Source: Absidia repens
Taxonomy: Eukaryota > Mucoromycota > Mucoromycetes > Mucorales > Cunninghamellaceae
Direction of reading: 5' to 3'
DNA length: 64,000 nt
NCBI GenBank assembly: GCA_002105175.1
Contig: MCGE01000040.1
Location: 307,558-371,557, forward strand
Position numbers and translations under genes: made by a program. The notes beneath the pieces are model-generated. The model worked only from the letters and a program-made list of their open reading frames with translations, had not been told where the DNA came from and made no database searches. Of this stretch, positions 1 through 11,807 are shown one piece after another (position 1 is the stretch's first letter; the number at the start of each line of letters is the position of its first letter).

Positions 1-165
1 CGGGAGACCGAACTTTATTTTAAGGAGTGGGGGATAATCCTTTTTTTTTTTTTTAAGGAGGTTGGAGAAACTTTGGTATACCGAACGCAAAAATGTCTAT
101 AAAGTGAGGATAGATATTCGTATTTACCTTTCCAACTAATTCTTTTCAATAATTTATTCTATTTC

Positions 166-1413
166 ATGTCTTACCAAACTACATTTATTGCCACTCTACT
201 TGAACAGTATGCATCTATGCCAGGTGCTAACGAAGATATGGTTGCTGGCGCACGTCAGGAGTTGGAGGCTGTAACAACTTGTGTGTCGAGTCAAACAAGT
301 AAGTGATAGAACAGATATGGTTTTTATTGAATAAAATGATAACGGGTTTTAGATCAAAGGATAGAGGAAGAGGGTGTTGGGATAATGGATTACTGGTAGA
401 GTTCGAGAAGAGGGAATAAAAGAGTGTATTATAGAATAGACGGATGATTAATCTTTGATATTGATTGTAGGCCAAGTGAAGCGTCGCCAGTGTAAGGATA
501 TGTTAGCGAGTGATAAGATGCAATTGTTGGATCGTGATCGGATCACCGCTTACTTGAAATGTGTGGATGATGACAAATGACAAATACGACAGAGGTGTTC
601 CAGGCCGGTGTTGTTTTATCAAGTCGTCCAAACACGAGTCCCGAAGTCACGCCTCGAAGGCTTCGGGCTCCAAAGAAGAAAGACGTGGATCGGCGAACGA
701 GCAAGGTACTGTAATGACATAAAAAAAAAAAATGTTTCTCTAACTTCAGTCTTTATTTTTAGGTGATGTTAATGACCCTGACCCAAGGTAGAATACATAA
801 AAATAAGAAAAAAAGTTAAAAGAATATAACAGTCTCTCACATTTACTATTAGCAATATCACAGGTCTTCACCAAGGTCGATGATACGTTGGTGAAATTGA
901 ATGCTTTGGAGGAGATGTATACATCTCAGCCATTGCCATTTAAGATCCTTCGTTCATCCGAAGATTTGGATATGTTTGGTGTTGGGATGGTCCCTGTCCT
1001 CTTGACATCCCTTCAGACCTTCGGCGAGCAATTGACTTTGGCAAGCCAAGCAAACCGTCGGTCAAAGCATGCGATCTTGCACTATTGGTACAACATTGCC
1101 CGATACGTTGCCAAAATCAGAATGTTGGATCAGGGGCAAACAATGGAAACAATCGCAGTTGCAGGTAATCAGCACTTTCCTTTTTTTTTTTTTTTTTTTT
1201 TACTTACCATATTTTGATGATATTTTAGCCTATCCAAACCTGCCATTGACCACTGCCAAGTCTCGTCTCCTACGTGAGACCCGACACGGCAACAGGTTGA
1301 TCCAGTTGGCAGAGATTTGTGAGACGGTTGCAATTTTCTTCTTTGTCGGTGATGAATACAATTTGGAACAGTTGTTCAACTTGGATGAATTAATGAACTG
1401 GGCACAAAACTGA
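166..1413 (+). pseudogene. Hypothetical spliced gene broken by a solo LTR
   Basis: Unrecognised protein. Removing the LTR at 270-591 plus one target duplication, and splicing introns 706-762, 788-852 and 1165-1228 (all GT-AG), leaves a single frame of 244 residues from the ATG at 166 to the TGA at 1411. Exons are 166-269 with 597-705, then 763-787, 853-1164 and 1229-1413; their lengths sum to an exact multiple of three, which supports the model. The product looks soluble, with helical stretches and a basic segment near residue 60. The last intron carries a long T run and the first contains TACTGTA. The LTR brings in stops, so the present allele is probably dead. Function unknown; it could also be a transposon accessory protein. 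Confidence 0.6.
270..591 (-). mobile_element. Solo LTR, family C, in the first exon of the hypothetical gene
   Basis: In minus orientation it begins TGTCGTATTTGTCAT and ends with TTACA, the TG...CA form of an LTR. Related cop­ies lie at 23525 and 34753. The flanking 5-mers are GAGGC (265-269) and GAGGT (592-596), a target duplication with one mismatch. Deleting the LTR and one duplicate restores the host reading frame. Confidence 0.8.
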
Positions 1414-1639
1414 AGTTTTTAGTTTAAATGCATGTGATTTTTTTTGGATCACCCTTTTTTTTTGTTTCCTGATCCCTTTTTCGTTGTTTTTTGGCAACCT
1501 TTTTTTTATTCTTTTTTCATTTTGTTTTTAGCTTTTATTTAGCTTCTTTTTATCCTTTTTTTTTATTTTTTTTTAACTTCTTTTTCGTCCTTTTTTTATC
1601 GTTTTTTAGTTCTTTTTTTATTGTTTTTAACTGGGAATT

Positions 1640-2180
1640 CATTCCCAGTTGTTTAAAGAAAAGGTATAAATAGGAAGAAATTCCTATTTGTATTCTTCTT
1701 CTTCAGTTAATTTTTTATTTTTTAAATTCTCTCAATAAAAGGTTTTTTAAAACCAATCTCAAGTCTTAGTACTTTTATTTTGTTTGGCAGTGCTATATAT
1801 CTTCTTATATATACTATTGATTTACCATATTGAACCCTCTGGTCAATATTTTTTATTTTTTATTTCCAAGTTTATTTCTTATAAACTTCTTTAAAGTTGG
1901 ACTTTATCTATAAAAGTTCTGGTGCTCACTACTTATTACCAATAACATAGTTGGTACTCTCTATTTATTTTTCAAGACTACAGTCAAGAAAACAAATCAA
2001 TTTTAAATTCCGAATCAGGGGAAAGATATTTTTTTGAGACTCTCCCTACAACATCGTTCAAATAATAACAAAAATACTCATATACACAAGACATTTGGTG
2101 TGAAATATTACTAAAGCTTTAATAAAAAGATTAAATCAACATCGTTACTGTTTAACACAAACACAAAAATAGCCGTAACA
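1640..2180 (+). mobile_element. LTR family H, copy a (5' edge unresolved)
   Basis: A TATA-like GTATAAATAGG near 1663, an AATAAA near 1733 and the terminal CCGTAACA at 2173-2180 fit an LTR. The stretch around 1895-1960 matches the minus-strand LTR at 31250-32081. The 5' edge lies in the T-rich DNA at 1414-1640 and could not be placed. Confidence 0.6.
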
Positions 2181-2235
2181 TCTTCGATGATCTACGATTG
2201 AATCAAGCACTGGACCGCGTAAGTCGCATGTACCT

Positions 2236-2269
<34 letters not shown>

Positions 2270-2437
2270 AACTCAACATTTTTATAGTTGAATCGTCCGC
2301 ACTGGGAGCAATTCCTTGCTAACCTTCAAGACACGGTTACTCTTGATCCTTTTATCTCCTTCGTCCAATTTGCGGAAAACATGGTGTTGTCCATTGCACC
2401 TGATTCCCCAAGTTCGATAGCCTCTGAAGACTTTTAG
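2181..2437 (+). pseudogene. 3' exons of an unrecognised gene, cut by LTR-H
   Basis: An open segment at 2181-2218 ends at a GTAAGT donor. A 69-base intron with a long T run (2219-2287) follows, then an exon at 2288-2437 that stays open for 49 codons to TAG. The acidic C-terminus ends in SIASEDF. The upstream part is missing because LTR-H abuts the first exon. An AATAAA lies about 60 bases past the stop. The product is not recognised. It might be the tail of a relative of the 166-1413 gene, but I see no shared motif. Confidence 0.45.
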
Positions 2438-4213
2438 TTTTTATTTCTTTATTTTTTTTACGGTTACAATTTTATGGCCATGTAATATACTTTCAATAAA
2501 TATTTATATCGATAAAATGATAAAGAATACTCTCAAGAACCATTTCTACCAATACAGTTTTTTCACTCTCTTCTTTTTGCTTCCCTCCTTATCACACACA
2601 ACCCTCACCATTCAACTTTTGTTGGATCTGTAGAGTAGTACACATTAGAATACCTCACTATGTATAAATGGAAACAACAGATCGCTGAACGAGAATTTCA
2701 GAGGATTTTTCAGATACCGTCCGTACCACCTTCATTGTATTGCCGATAACAACCAGTTTGAACACGCTATGTGACATTAGCAATATAAGAAAATGACATT
2801 ATTTAGTCAATAGAGCAATGATCTAAAAAAAGAAAAATAAAAATCATGATTATCATTTTCGTTTTGGAATGAAATTTGTTTAGCATATATTTTCTTCATG
2901 ATGGACTTTTTGGTAAATAGTGCTTGATGATCGTTTTTGTGTTAGTGGTTGTTAGTGGTGGTGCTGCCTTTTGATAAAGGTGAATTACTAGTAAAGGTGT
3001 GAGCGGGCGATGGTGCTAAATTGGATACTGAAGGAAGACGCGGTGGAACTGATGGCAAAATGTTTTTGTTTCTAATGGTGATTCCAGTGTAGATAGACGG
3101 TGATGATTATAATGGTTTTTTAGACAGATCTTTCAATAGACGTTTTGAGGGTTCTTATAATTGATATTGTTCAGGTGAGTCAACCTGTGGATAAAAAAAA
3201 AAAAAAAAAAAAAAAAAAAACATGTATGGGAGTTTGTCATATTCCCATCCAAACTGAAAAATTACAAGTCGACCATCCTTTTGTGGCTATTATCTACTTT
3301 GTAAATTTTGTCGCCAATTTACATGTTCGTGTAGAGATGCCAACTAGTATGTTCCATAGCCATGATCCGACCATGAATCATGTAACGTTGTTCTATCAAA
3401 CTGTCCTTAATTATAATATTTAAAAAATAATTGCGTTGATCATTGTTGTCGTTGCTGTTCATATTATCGGATACAGTCAGAAGTAGTGTTTAATTTGCAA
3501 TAGGTATCTTCGGTAAAATAAATCTTCAACAGGAGGGTCAGTGTTTTACATTCTCGACCATGCTCCTTGATGAGGATAGATTTCTCCAGTTAGAAGTTGA
3601 CTCATCATAACAAATAGAAACAATAGCGCTTCAAATAGTATGGTAAAAAGAGGTAAAGAAGTAAATGTCAATTTCTTTTTTATTGCTAATGTCCCATAGC
3701 CTGTTTAACTGCTAGTTATCGGCGGTACAAAGAAGGTGGTATTTCGAACGCCGACTCGCATGATTTTTTATTTTTGAATTTGGGGGGGGGGAGGAACCAT
3801 CTGTCAATTGTTGTCCCTTGAATTTTGATGCATTGAATGACAGTTTTCGTCTATCAGGAACCAAGGAATATAAATGCCATGTTAACGGCTTACAAAAAAA
3901 AAAAAAAATCGAAACTAAAGCGCTATCTTTTTTTTTTTAATTAAAATCAAGACAGCTTCTTAAAATGCACCAAAAGCGAAACCTTTGATAGTTGGAAATG
4001 AGACAAACCAATTCGCAAACCAGAAAATACTCACTGCATACTACCAACAAAATTAACCAAGATCGAGAGAGAAAAAAAAAAAAGGTACTCTACATCAATC
4101 ACTTTATTGTCGGCAGCCCTTTCGATATCTACAAGAACAATTTGAAATGGTTCCTCCTGCTGGGCGGTCTCGTCTAATATAAGCCAATAAAAAAAAAGTA
4201 GCTGGGGAAGTCC

Positions 4214-4265
<52 letters not shown>

Positions 4266-4436
4266 AGCCCACAAGTTTGTCACTCGTTGTCATAGAGTAA
4301 ATGCCTATTCATGTGCGTGTGTGTGTCACCAACGTAGGTTATTATCTGGTTGTTGTTGTTGTTGTTGTTGTTGTTTTTTCTTATATAAAAGGCTATTTGT
4401 TTTTCATTGGGCTTTATTTATATAAAACCAGGATTT
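2438..4436. other. Gene-poor stretch with homopolymers
   Basis: No convincing gene. Contents: an R-repeat fragment (about 2575-2660), a 33-base HET-gene remnant (2660-2692), an A26-like run near 3195, a G run at 3781, a T run of over 30 near 4216 and a GTT microsatellite near 4350. An open frame at 3145-3423 runs through the poly-A and is not believed. Confidence 0.5.
2660..2692 (+). pseudogene. Short remnant of the HET-domain gene
   Basis: About 33 bases here match 7714-7746 of the HET gene with one difference; they code for the segment MYKWKQQI. Matches stop abruptly on both sides, and an R-repeat fragment lies just upstream. This suggests an old duplication or gene-conversion scrap. Confidence 0.6.
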
Positions 4437-5313
4437 TTATTTCCGCACTGGGATGCAAATGAATTGTTTTAGACGAGACTTTAATGTATAAAAGATCGAT
4501 GATGGAGGCGGATTTTTTTTAGATGATAATGGGGGCGACGGAGACTGGGTTTCCAACAAATCTATGCACTGTTCAGGCTGAGCAGCCATGGCGGGCGATT
4601 CATGTTTTTCTTGTAACGAGGCATGTTGTTCAGATAATTTCGATGAGGAGGCATCTTGATCTGTCACTGGGTGATGTTGGTTTACCAATGATGGTGGTGC
4701 CAGGTCATTTGTTATTTCATTATTTCTATTTTCGTCAGCTACTGCTGCATGATTGGTGAGTGGTTGATTTTGTTCCTTCGTACGACGTGATAATAAAGCT
4801 TCATGTTCCAATTGTTCAATGGACATGTCAAAGAGAGGAGGCCGACGATTATCCACAAACCACGGGTGATTCATGACATCTTTCATGCTGTAACGTTTGG
4901 CTGGATCGCTTTGAAGCATGTTTCGAATGAGATCTTGAGCTTCATCGCTCACAAAGCCAGGAAAAGTCATGATCGACGTTGACCGAATGATTCGATAGGT
5001 AGTATGTAAATTGAGATCGTTATTATTGGGGTCGTCATCAAAAGGTAAAAAGCCAAGTACCATACAATACAAGATAACACCGCACGACCACACATCGACA
5101 AGGTCGCCCCTGTAACCCTTGGATGGATACACCAATTCTGGAGCAGCGTAAGTTGGCGATCCACAGTTCTTTGAGAGACGACCATTATTATGTTCATTGG
5201 TGGCAAACCCAAAGTCAGCGATAATAACATGTGTTTGTTCACTATCCAAGAATAATATATTTTCCTGATAAAAATAAAAGAATCATTAAAACTCGATCCA
5301 CCGTTTTTTTTTA

Positions 5314-5350
<37 letters not shown>

Positions 5351-6264
5351 TCTCTATCTATATTATTGCACTTTTTACCAGTTTCAAATCCCTATGTACA
5401 ATGCCTTTCTCATGCATGTAATTTACGCCGCTGATCAATTGACCAAACAAGTTTCTAGCTACATCTTCGTCCAGGGAGCGGTGTTCTAAGATATACTCAA
5501 ACAATTCGCCTCCTTTAATTGGCCATTAAAAAGAAAAAGAAAAAGAAATGAATAAATCAACACGCAATCAAATACATTTGTTACCTGAACAATATTCCAT
5601 AATAATACCACTTCGAGTATCGGTTTCAATTACTTCAATGAGATTTAAAATATGAGGATGCACTAAAGACTTGATAAAAAAAAAGGAAGTGAGCAGGGTC
5701 ATTATACAGAAATAAGGAGTTGCATACATATTTTAAAGACATGGTCTCTGATTTCCTCTTTATTTTTTTTTTAACGGTACCTTTAATATCTGAATTTCGC
5801 TTTCTGCCCTTCCGATTTCGGGACCTATTCTACTTTTGCGAATTACTTTAACAGCCACCTGTAATGAAAAGTCATGAGCAAAGGAAATCCGTGTTAAAAG
5901 GTTGAAGCTATCATATGCAATAAAGCCTTCACCCTTTCATCGTTCAAGTTATCTTTGTCCTAAATATGGTAAGGCGCTGTGCTTCAAAGGGATGCCTTAC
6001 CTTTTGCTTCGTGTCAGTATGAAGTCCGAGCTTGATTTTGCCAAATTCACCAATTCCCAGTGTTTTCAGTAGACGATAAGGACCCAAAGACGTGTCTTGA
6101 TTGACAAACGAAGGGCACGAAGCACAAGATGAGCACTCTGAATCAGTCAGAGAAGACGTAGCATCATCGCCTTTTTCCTTAATGGCGTCATTTTCAGGTG
6201 TTGATAGGTTGTCGTCGTTGCTGTTCCCTGTATTTATATTATTACCAATAATAGTTGAATCCAT
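4437..6264 (-). CDS. Serine/threonine protein kinase, CAMK/SNF1-like
   Basis: Five exons (6264-6001, 5858-5781, 5669-5585, 5512-5379, 5264-4437) joined by GT-AG introns give 462 residues. An acidic, Ser-rich N-terminus precedes the kinase domain: glycine loop LGIGEFG at 69-75, VAVK lysine at 92, HRDLKLEN with catalytic D184, DFG at 204-206, then [12 protein letters not shown] and [10 protein letters not shown]. The C-terminal 150 residues are low complexity and end in a basic tail. All catalytic residues are present, so activity is likely. The motifs fit the CAMK group near AMPK/SNF1 or Kin4-like kinases; the substrate cannot be read from sequence. A 27-base stretch in intron 1 could be an optional in-frame microexon. 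Divergent from the HET gene over about 670 bases. Confidence 0.88.
5312..5350. repeat. AAT microsatellite in a kinase intron
   Basis: A run of about a dozen AAT triplets lies inside the fourth kinase intron, so it does not affect the protein. Confidence 0.9.
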
Positions 6265-6672
6265 GATTGTTAGCGGAGAACATGTAGTAAAAAGACAAGA
6301 CCGTTTATAGAATGAAAAAGTTTTTAGAAAAAAAAAAAAAAAAAAAGAAGGAAGGAAGGAAGGAAAGACGGGAGGAAACTACTTGGCAGAAGACCTAAAC
6401 ACTTTGTTTTATAGTCCACATCATGCCAATCATTATTATTTTTTTTAAAAAAAAATCAGGTATGATACATGCAGATAGAGTTACATCTTTTGGTACCAAT
6501 TTTACCATAAACATCCACATTGTGCCATGTTCTTCCATGATTTTCTATTTCAGCCACCGCTCTATTTTACACAATATATCGCAGAACTGTAGGATAGTTT
6601 GAGCTGCTTCCCGAAGAAAAAAGCAGTAATCTGAAGAGGATCCCAAGACACACCTTTACTACCTTTACCGCG

Positions 6673-6735
<63 letters not shown>

Positions 6736-6932
6736 TTGTTCTATGAAAATTAGATAAATACGGTATTAAGGAAACGGGACCCACATCGAAAGTCGTGTAA
6801 CACCCCACCTAAGTAGACGTCTTTTGTTAGATATTTTGCCTGCAACTCCTCAAACGTCGCACCTCAATGAAATAGTTCTCCGAACACAATTCCATCGTTT
6901 CTTTTTTTTTTTCATTCTTTACCGTTATTCTT
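6265..6932. promoter_or_regulatory. Divergent intergenic region, kinase and HET genes
   Basis: This 668-base gap separates the two start codons and must hold both promoters. It contains an A run near 6329, a GAAG tract, and about twenty ATT triplets at 6677-6736. No TATA box stands out. The promoter role is inferred from gene orientation only. Confidence 0.45.
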
Positions 6933-8949
6933 ATGACGCAAGACGACCAAGTGGATCCACTCTTTCAAAGTAAAGGTATATCGAACCGGTACATGTAGAA
7001 AAAGAGGGACTACTATCGACTAATATATCTCTCCCTCTATTCTTTTCTTTCTTTGTATAGATCTATCCTGCGGCAATATTCAACAGCAGCAGCAGCCTGA
7101 GCAGCAAAGACCTTTTCAAATTGTACTTATCGATATCCAGAAGGCTGCTTGGAATAGGGAAATCCACTGTATTGAAACGCCATTGCCAGACGACGACAAC
7201 GACGACACTTTGAACTATGTGACGTTATCTTATCGCTGGGGAGAACTACACGAGACCATCATTGACACAAAATTGGGATATTTAGCGAGTGTCACATCGT
7301 TTCATTTACCACATTTTTATCAACTTTGCTCGGCAATGGGTGAGGATCCTGATTTAAAGAAAATAAAATATGTGTGGGTAGATGCAATCTGTGTGGATCA
7401 AATCGACCCTATCAAACGCAAATCCACCATCCATCAAATGAGCAACATTTACAAAAAATCCAGTTATATTCTTGCGGTACCTGATCTTCATTTGGAATAT
7501 TTGCGCGGAACGACAAAAAACAGGGGCATTCTCCACGATATATCCATGCACAAACATTACTTACATCACCTCATCCATCAAAACTACGAAACGCTCGAAC
7601 GACTCAATGAACAATTCCTGGATTCTATCAAAGTACCAAAACATCCTGCAACGCTGAGACACACCTTATTAACCACCATCACGATCGATCCGTCGTCGGA
7701 AGAGGATTTCCAGATGTATAAATGGAAACAACAGATCGTTGAACGAAACACCGCTATTCAACAATCCATGGATTATTTTAGAGACCTGGTCAAGGATTGG
7801 TCAACGCGTGTGTGGGTCATTAGTGAATATCACATTGCAAAACAAAAAAACCATCAAAAAATGAAATATTGGTTCATGTCGTTTCCTTTTATGAAAAACG
7901 TCTCGTTTTTTGAATTTGATTTTGGTGAACCACCATCCTTACCATCTGATGACAACACCACCACCGCCGCCAGTCTCGACGCTGCTCATCGTCATGGTCC
8001 CATCAACGATCAACAGCCCACCGTGCTTTATCAACATTTACAAAACACAATGGACCAACAACTCAAGCAGCAAACGTTTTTTGAAATGATGCTGAAATCC
8101 AGAGCCAGTAAAAATGGTAACTCACAAAAGAAAAAAAAAAAATCTCAGTAGTGAAATGTGGCTTCCCCTTTATTTTTTTTTTTTTTTTTTTTTTTATCTT
8201 TTTTAGAAGATCGATTCTACGCCATTTTGCCGTTGTCAGAGTATGATGATCGACTGGGCAACAAGGATGTGGTGGATCATTGGCATATCACGACCATGAT
8301 TTCGGTCAAACTGCAACTCCTGGATTGGATGACGCCCAGGGATAAACTGGTGTTGCTTTTCTTGTCAGCCGACCATCGCTCTTTAATGGAAGGCAGGATT
8401 TTACCGACCTTTGCCACCGCCAATATCTATTGGCCCCCGGCAGCCGATCAATATCCAACCCTAGAAGAAGAAGACGAGCAATATAGTAACTTCGACTTGA
8501 CCAGCGCCGCCACAATGACACTGCACAAACCCCTAGCCCACCAAGATGGCTTGCTTGGTCTTTATAAGCTGGTGCTCAAGCCAAAGGAATACTATCTTTG
8601 TGTGGATAAAGATCTGAAGTGGGGTGCGCAACTATCCCTTGGCAAAGACACCGCGCTGTGCAAACAACTTTCTCTCATAGACTTTATGGACACCCTGGAT
8701 GTGGTATGTATCCCTAACGTGCGTGAGGCGGTCATGAAAGCCCATCATGATGATAATAATAATGATGACGATGATGAACATCATCACCATGGGGGCTTGC
8801 GACCTTTTTATATCTTTTTGGTCGGTAGTTTCACTAAAAACATCTGGGTATTGAAACCCTTTTGGTACTCCTATTCGGTAGCTTGCGATGACCTGTTTTC
8901 TCGTCGTTCCTGTCAAGATGATTATAAGGATGGGTTTCATATTTATTGA
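6933..8949 (+). CDS. HET-domain (heterokaryon incompatibility-like) protein
   Basis: Three exons (6933-6969, 7061-8116, 8207-8949) give 611 residues; all junctions are GT-AG and keep frame. HET-type motifs appear in order: YVTLSYRWG at 65-73, WVDAICVDQ at 118-126 followed by HQMSNIYKKSSYILAV, and RVWVISEY at 262-269. In ascomycetes, HET domains trigger programmed cell death after non-self recognition; whether this copy does so is unknown. The C-terminal half, from LPLSEYDDRLG onward, has no familiar domain but is shared with the degraded copy at 12385-13145, so it is a conserved part of this family. It has Q-rich and D/H-rich runs. The second intron holds a long T run. AATAAA follows at about 8987. 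Confidence 0.82.
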
Positions 8950-9099
8950 AAATTCAATAGGACTAGATCACATGTTGTTGTCATCTCAATAAAGCTTGAT
9001 GCTCTTCCTATAAAAACTATCCCTTTGTTAACTGCTAATGATTTAGAGGTGGATGGATCAGTGCCGTCATGCGAATCCTTGAACAATAATGACAACCCC

Positions 9100-9440
9100 T
9101 TTTTTGTCATATATAATCTTGCCGGATAGTCATATTCCGATCTGCGCGTGATTTTATTTATTTATTTATTTTCCCGCCTCTCTCCTTTTCTTCCTTCCTT
9201 TCTTTTTTTTTTTTTTTTTTTAACCTTGCCAGATTCTCCATGATGTTCTAATGATCTTGGATTAGTATTACTTGTAGATTTACTGCTTTTTCAGAAAGGG
9301 ATTGACAAACATACATGGGGAAACGCTGTCATTTTGGATCTAGGATCTGCAACCACCTTTAGTTGACTCATTGGTTTAGTTTGGTATTAGTTTGTCCATA
9401 GTTTGAATGTCCATATAAATAAAATATGTTGTTGTTGTTT
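9100..9440 (+). repeat. R repeat, diverged copy 1
   Basis: Signature order: pyrimidine/T-rich tract, then CATGGGGAAACGCTGTCATTTT, 'CTAGGATCT', a GTTTAGTTTG-like segment, and an AATAAA-type end. The same order recurs near 13.5, 35.7, 39.6, 54.4, 58.6, 61.3, 62.1 and 63.9 kb. Confidence 0.6.
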
Positions 9441-10454
9441 TTTTTACTTGCCTCAATGAAAAAATGTCTCATTAGTTTCTTTCATGTCTTGTACAAGGGA
9501 TCGATTTGTACCATCACCCATCATGATGAGTGATGAACGTTGTTATTCTTTTAGAAAAAACAGCTCTTGAGTTCTTTTTTTTTTATGTCCTGCGTAGTGT
9601 ATACAGGATCTCGATCGCCTCCGCTTGTGTAGTGTTGATCATTCTTCGGATCTCCTTCATTTTCCCTCCATGGCTCCCACCCAATGTTACAATAAGCCCC
9701 CCCCCGCCACCCCTTTCCATTAGTTTTTAGTATCTATCAATATGCTTCAATAAAATATATTAATTTTTATGAACCATTCTAGGACTTTTTTGAATTGTGA
9801 ACAATGTTGCTATTGTGAATGCCCTACTATCGTAAACCACTTGTTTTCTTTGTTCACTCACTATAGCTACCTTTTTACTATAAAGGTCCCAGGGACTGGC
9901 TAGCAGTCTTCGATCACTTACGATTTGAATATTAACCGTATTCTGACTCGATCCACCATATATAGATGAATCTAACACATCATGTTGGTGTGTATGTGTA
10001 CAGTCATCGCTTATACAACACACGGCATTACTTTCTAGCTTTAGCGATGACTTCTCAGCACCACCCGCATCAAAGACCTAGCCGTTGGTTGAACCCTTTT
10101 AGATCCATTGACGCTCCGCTATTCATATCAAGCAACCTAGTCGTTGCAATCACGGTATCTTCCATCAAGATGACAAAAAATCACTACCAAAACGATAAAT
10201 GATACTTTCTATTTCACTGGACCAAAAAAAAAAAAAAAATTACACGCATGCGTCGCTTTTAATACGGGGTTCAATAAAAAGGATTGCAAAAAGAGGGACA
10301 TGATAACAAGTGCCATTAGAAAAGAAAGGATGTTGTTGTTGTGCTGTCAGTAACGCAATAATGAAAAAACTATACTGACGACGGGACCCAATATATAAGT
10401 GGCTCGTTGATAAAATGTTGCTTATTGGGTTTCCGTTCGTATTCATGATTTGGC
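9441..10454. other. No clear gene
   Basis: Short open frames occur on both strands. The best is 10048-10202 plus, basic and starting MTSQHHPHQRPSRW, but no splice partner or domain supports it. A C run sits near 9700. I leave it unannotated. Confidence 0.4.
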
Positions 10455-10792
10455 TTGATCTCCACACCCACACAAATTCGCAATTCCACCACCACCCAGA
10501 CATACTTTCATCGATTGGTAGGTCAGGTTTCCTTGATCATAATAAAGGAAGCAAGACCTCATAAAAATCCCCCCATCCCGGAACGCAAACGACGTGATCG
10601 ATGCGATAGATCCAACAAGACGTGTATCAATGCGCTTTTTTTCATCTCCCCACCCGCCAACGGTAAAGATAATTGCAACAAAGCTTTCATTCTTTTCTGT
10701 GTCTCCTGTCACTAGCTTTTTCAACACAATGGATTGATCACGTCTTTGCCAGCCTTTTCAAAAGCACAACATGAAAAGGCTTTTGTTGCTGA
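10455..10792 (+). CDS. Low-confidence small spliced gene candidate
   Basis: An open frame at 10455-10665 includes the basic, Cys-containing segment RKRRDRCDRSNKTC. A GTAAAG donor (about 10660) and a CACTAG acceptor (about 10716) would join it to a short exon ending TGA about 60 bases on. The basic Cys segment is loosely reminiscent of a zinc-binding region, but spacing does not match a Zn2Cys6 cluster. No start codon choice or homology can be defended; it may be noncoding. Confidence 0.2.
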
Positions 10793-11513
10793 TGGTCGTC
10801 GCAGGTTCATTCTACAGAGAAAAAAAAATGGAAGTTGAGAGTGACCAGCTGTGTTTTTTTTTTTTTTTTTTTTCTCAATGATACTTTCCCATACTTTGGA
10901 AGAGATTTTCCACTGAGTTGTCTTTCGTCATCTGATAAAGAGATGGGATAAAGAGTAAAAAGAGAACGGTTATGAATGAAAATAAAAAAGTGTGTTTTGC
11001 TTACATATGTATTACTCTTTGTGTGTGTGTGTATATTGTATGGCATTCAATGTTACGCGAAGGGAACTTTTATTTTTGCATACGTTTTTCCCGTTGTTGA
11101 ATCAACAGACAGATTGATGCTTCCTTAACACTAAATAAATATCAGCTTTTTCATAATACGAAAGATCGATTTTTTAACATTTCTGGCACACATCTGTGCG
11201 TCTTTAGGATTAATTTTTTTTTTATTACCAAGACTGTTTTACTGCTACCCACACAGTTTTGAATGTAGATTTAAAAACAGAAAATTTGTAAATAAAGCTG
11301 TAAAAAGACATGATTCAGCCAAGTCTGAACTGATCGACTGATCAACAGATCAGGGTATATGTATGGATCACCTTCACTCATTTTTCTCTTTTAAATATCA
11401 GTCATTGCAATCTTTGTCCCTGATGACTCATGTTTTCTCCCACCGGGTTTGGGACTTGATGGTGGGAGACGATTGACTTGCTTGGCAAAGAAAGAAGAGA
11501 AAGTCTCAAATGC
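10793..11513. other. No gene seen; AT-rich and homopolymer DNA
   Basis: Contains a T run near 10855-10873, a GTGTGTGT tract near 11022 and AATAAA motifs at about 11125 and 11290. Open frames are short and unsupported. Confidence 0.5.
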
Positions 11514-11593
11514 ATGAGTATGATGGCACCCACCGACCATTACCACTCTTTTTTTTTGGGGGGGGGACTGTTTAGAGTGAGAAGGGGATTGGT

Positions 11594-11631
<38 letters not shown>

Positions 11632-11807
11632 GACAGGGCGCCATGTCTCCAAAGATGACACGCGGAATGGACCCTGATGTCGGAGCGACTTTTTGCATGA
11701 ATGTCGTTTCAACCGCCGCACCGCCAAAGGGCGTACACCCTGTGCATGAAGCTCATATGCCCATTCCTTCTTTTTTGTTGTATAGTAGTACACATGAATA
11801 TCGATGA
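11514..11807 (+). CDS. Small two-exon candidate gene
   Basis: An ATG at 11514 opens 26 codons, containing T9 and G9 runs, to a GTGAG donor at 11592. A T run of over 30 ends at a GCGACAG acceptor at 11636. The second exon (11637-11807) continues in frame through MSPKMTRGMDPDVGA and ends at TGA. The predicted product is about 83 residues without a known domain. The intron form, a T run just before the acceptor, is the style of confirmed introns in this window. The homopolymers in exon 1 make it doubtful, and translation could instead start at the second-exon ATG (11643). Confidence 0.3.

Noticed and set aside
1069..1217. Frames reading through the T run at about 1180-1201
   Set aside because: The T run lies in a GT-AG intron of the 166-1413 gene; splicing it out gives a better, continuous frame.
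3145..3423. 92-codon plus-strand open frame
   Set aside because: It depends on translating a long A run as poly-Lys; there is no start context, splice support or domain.
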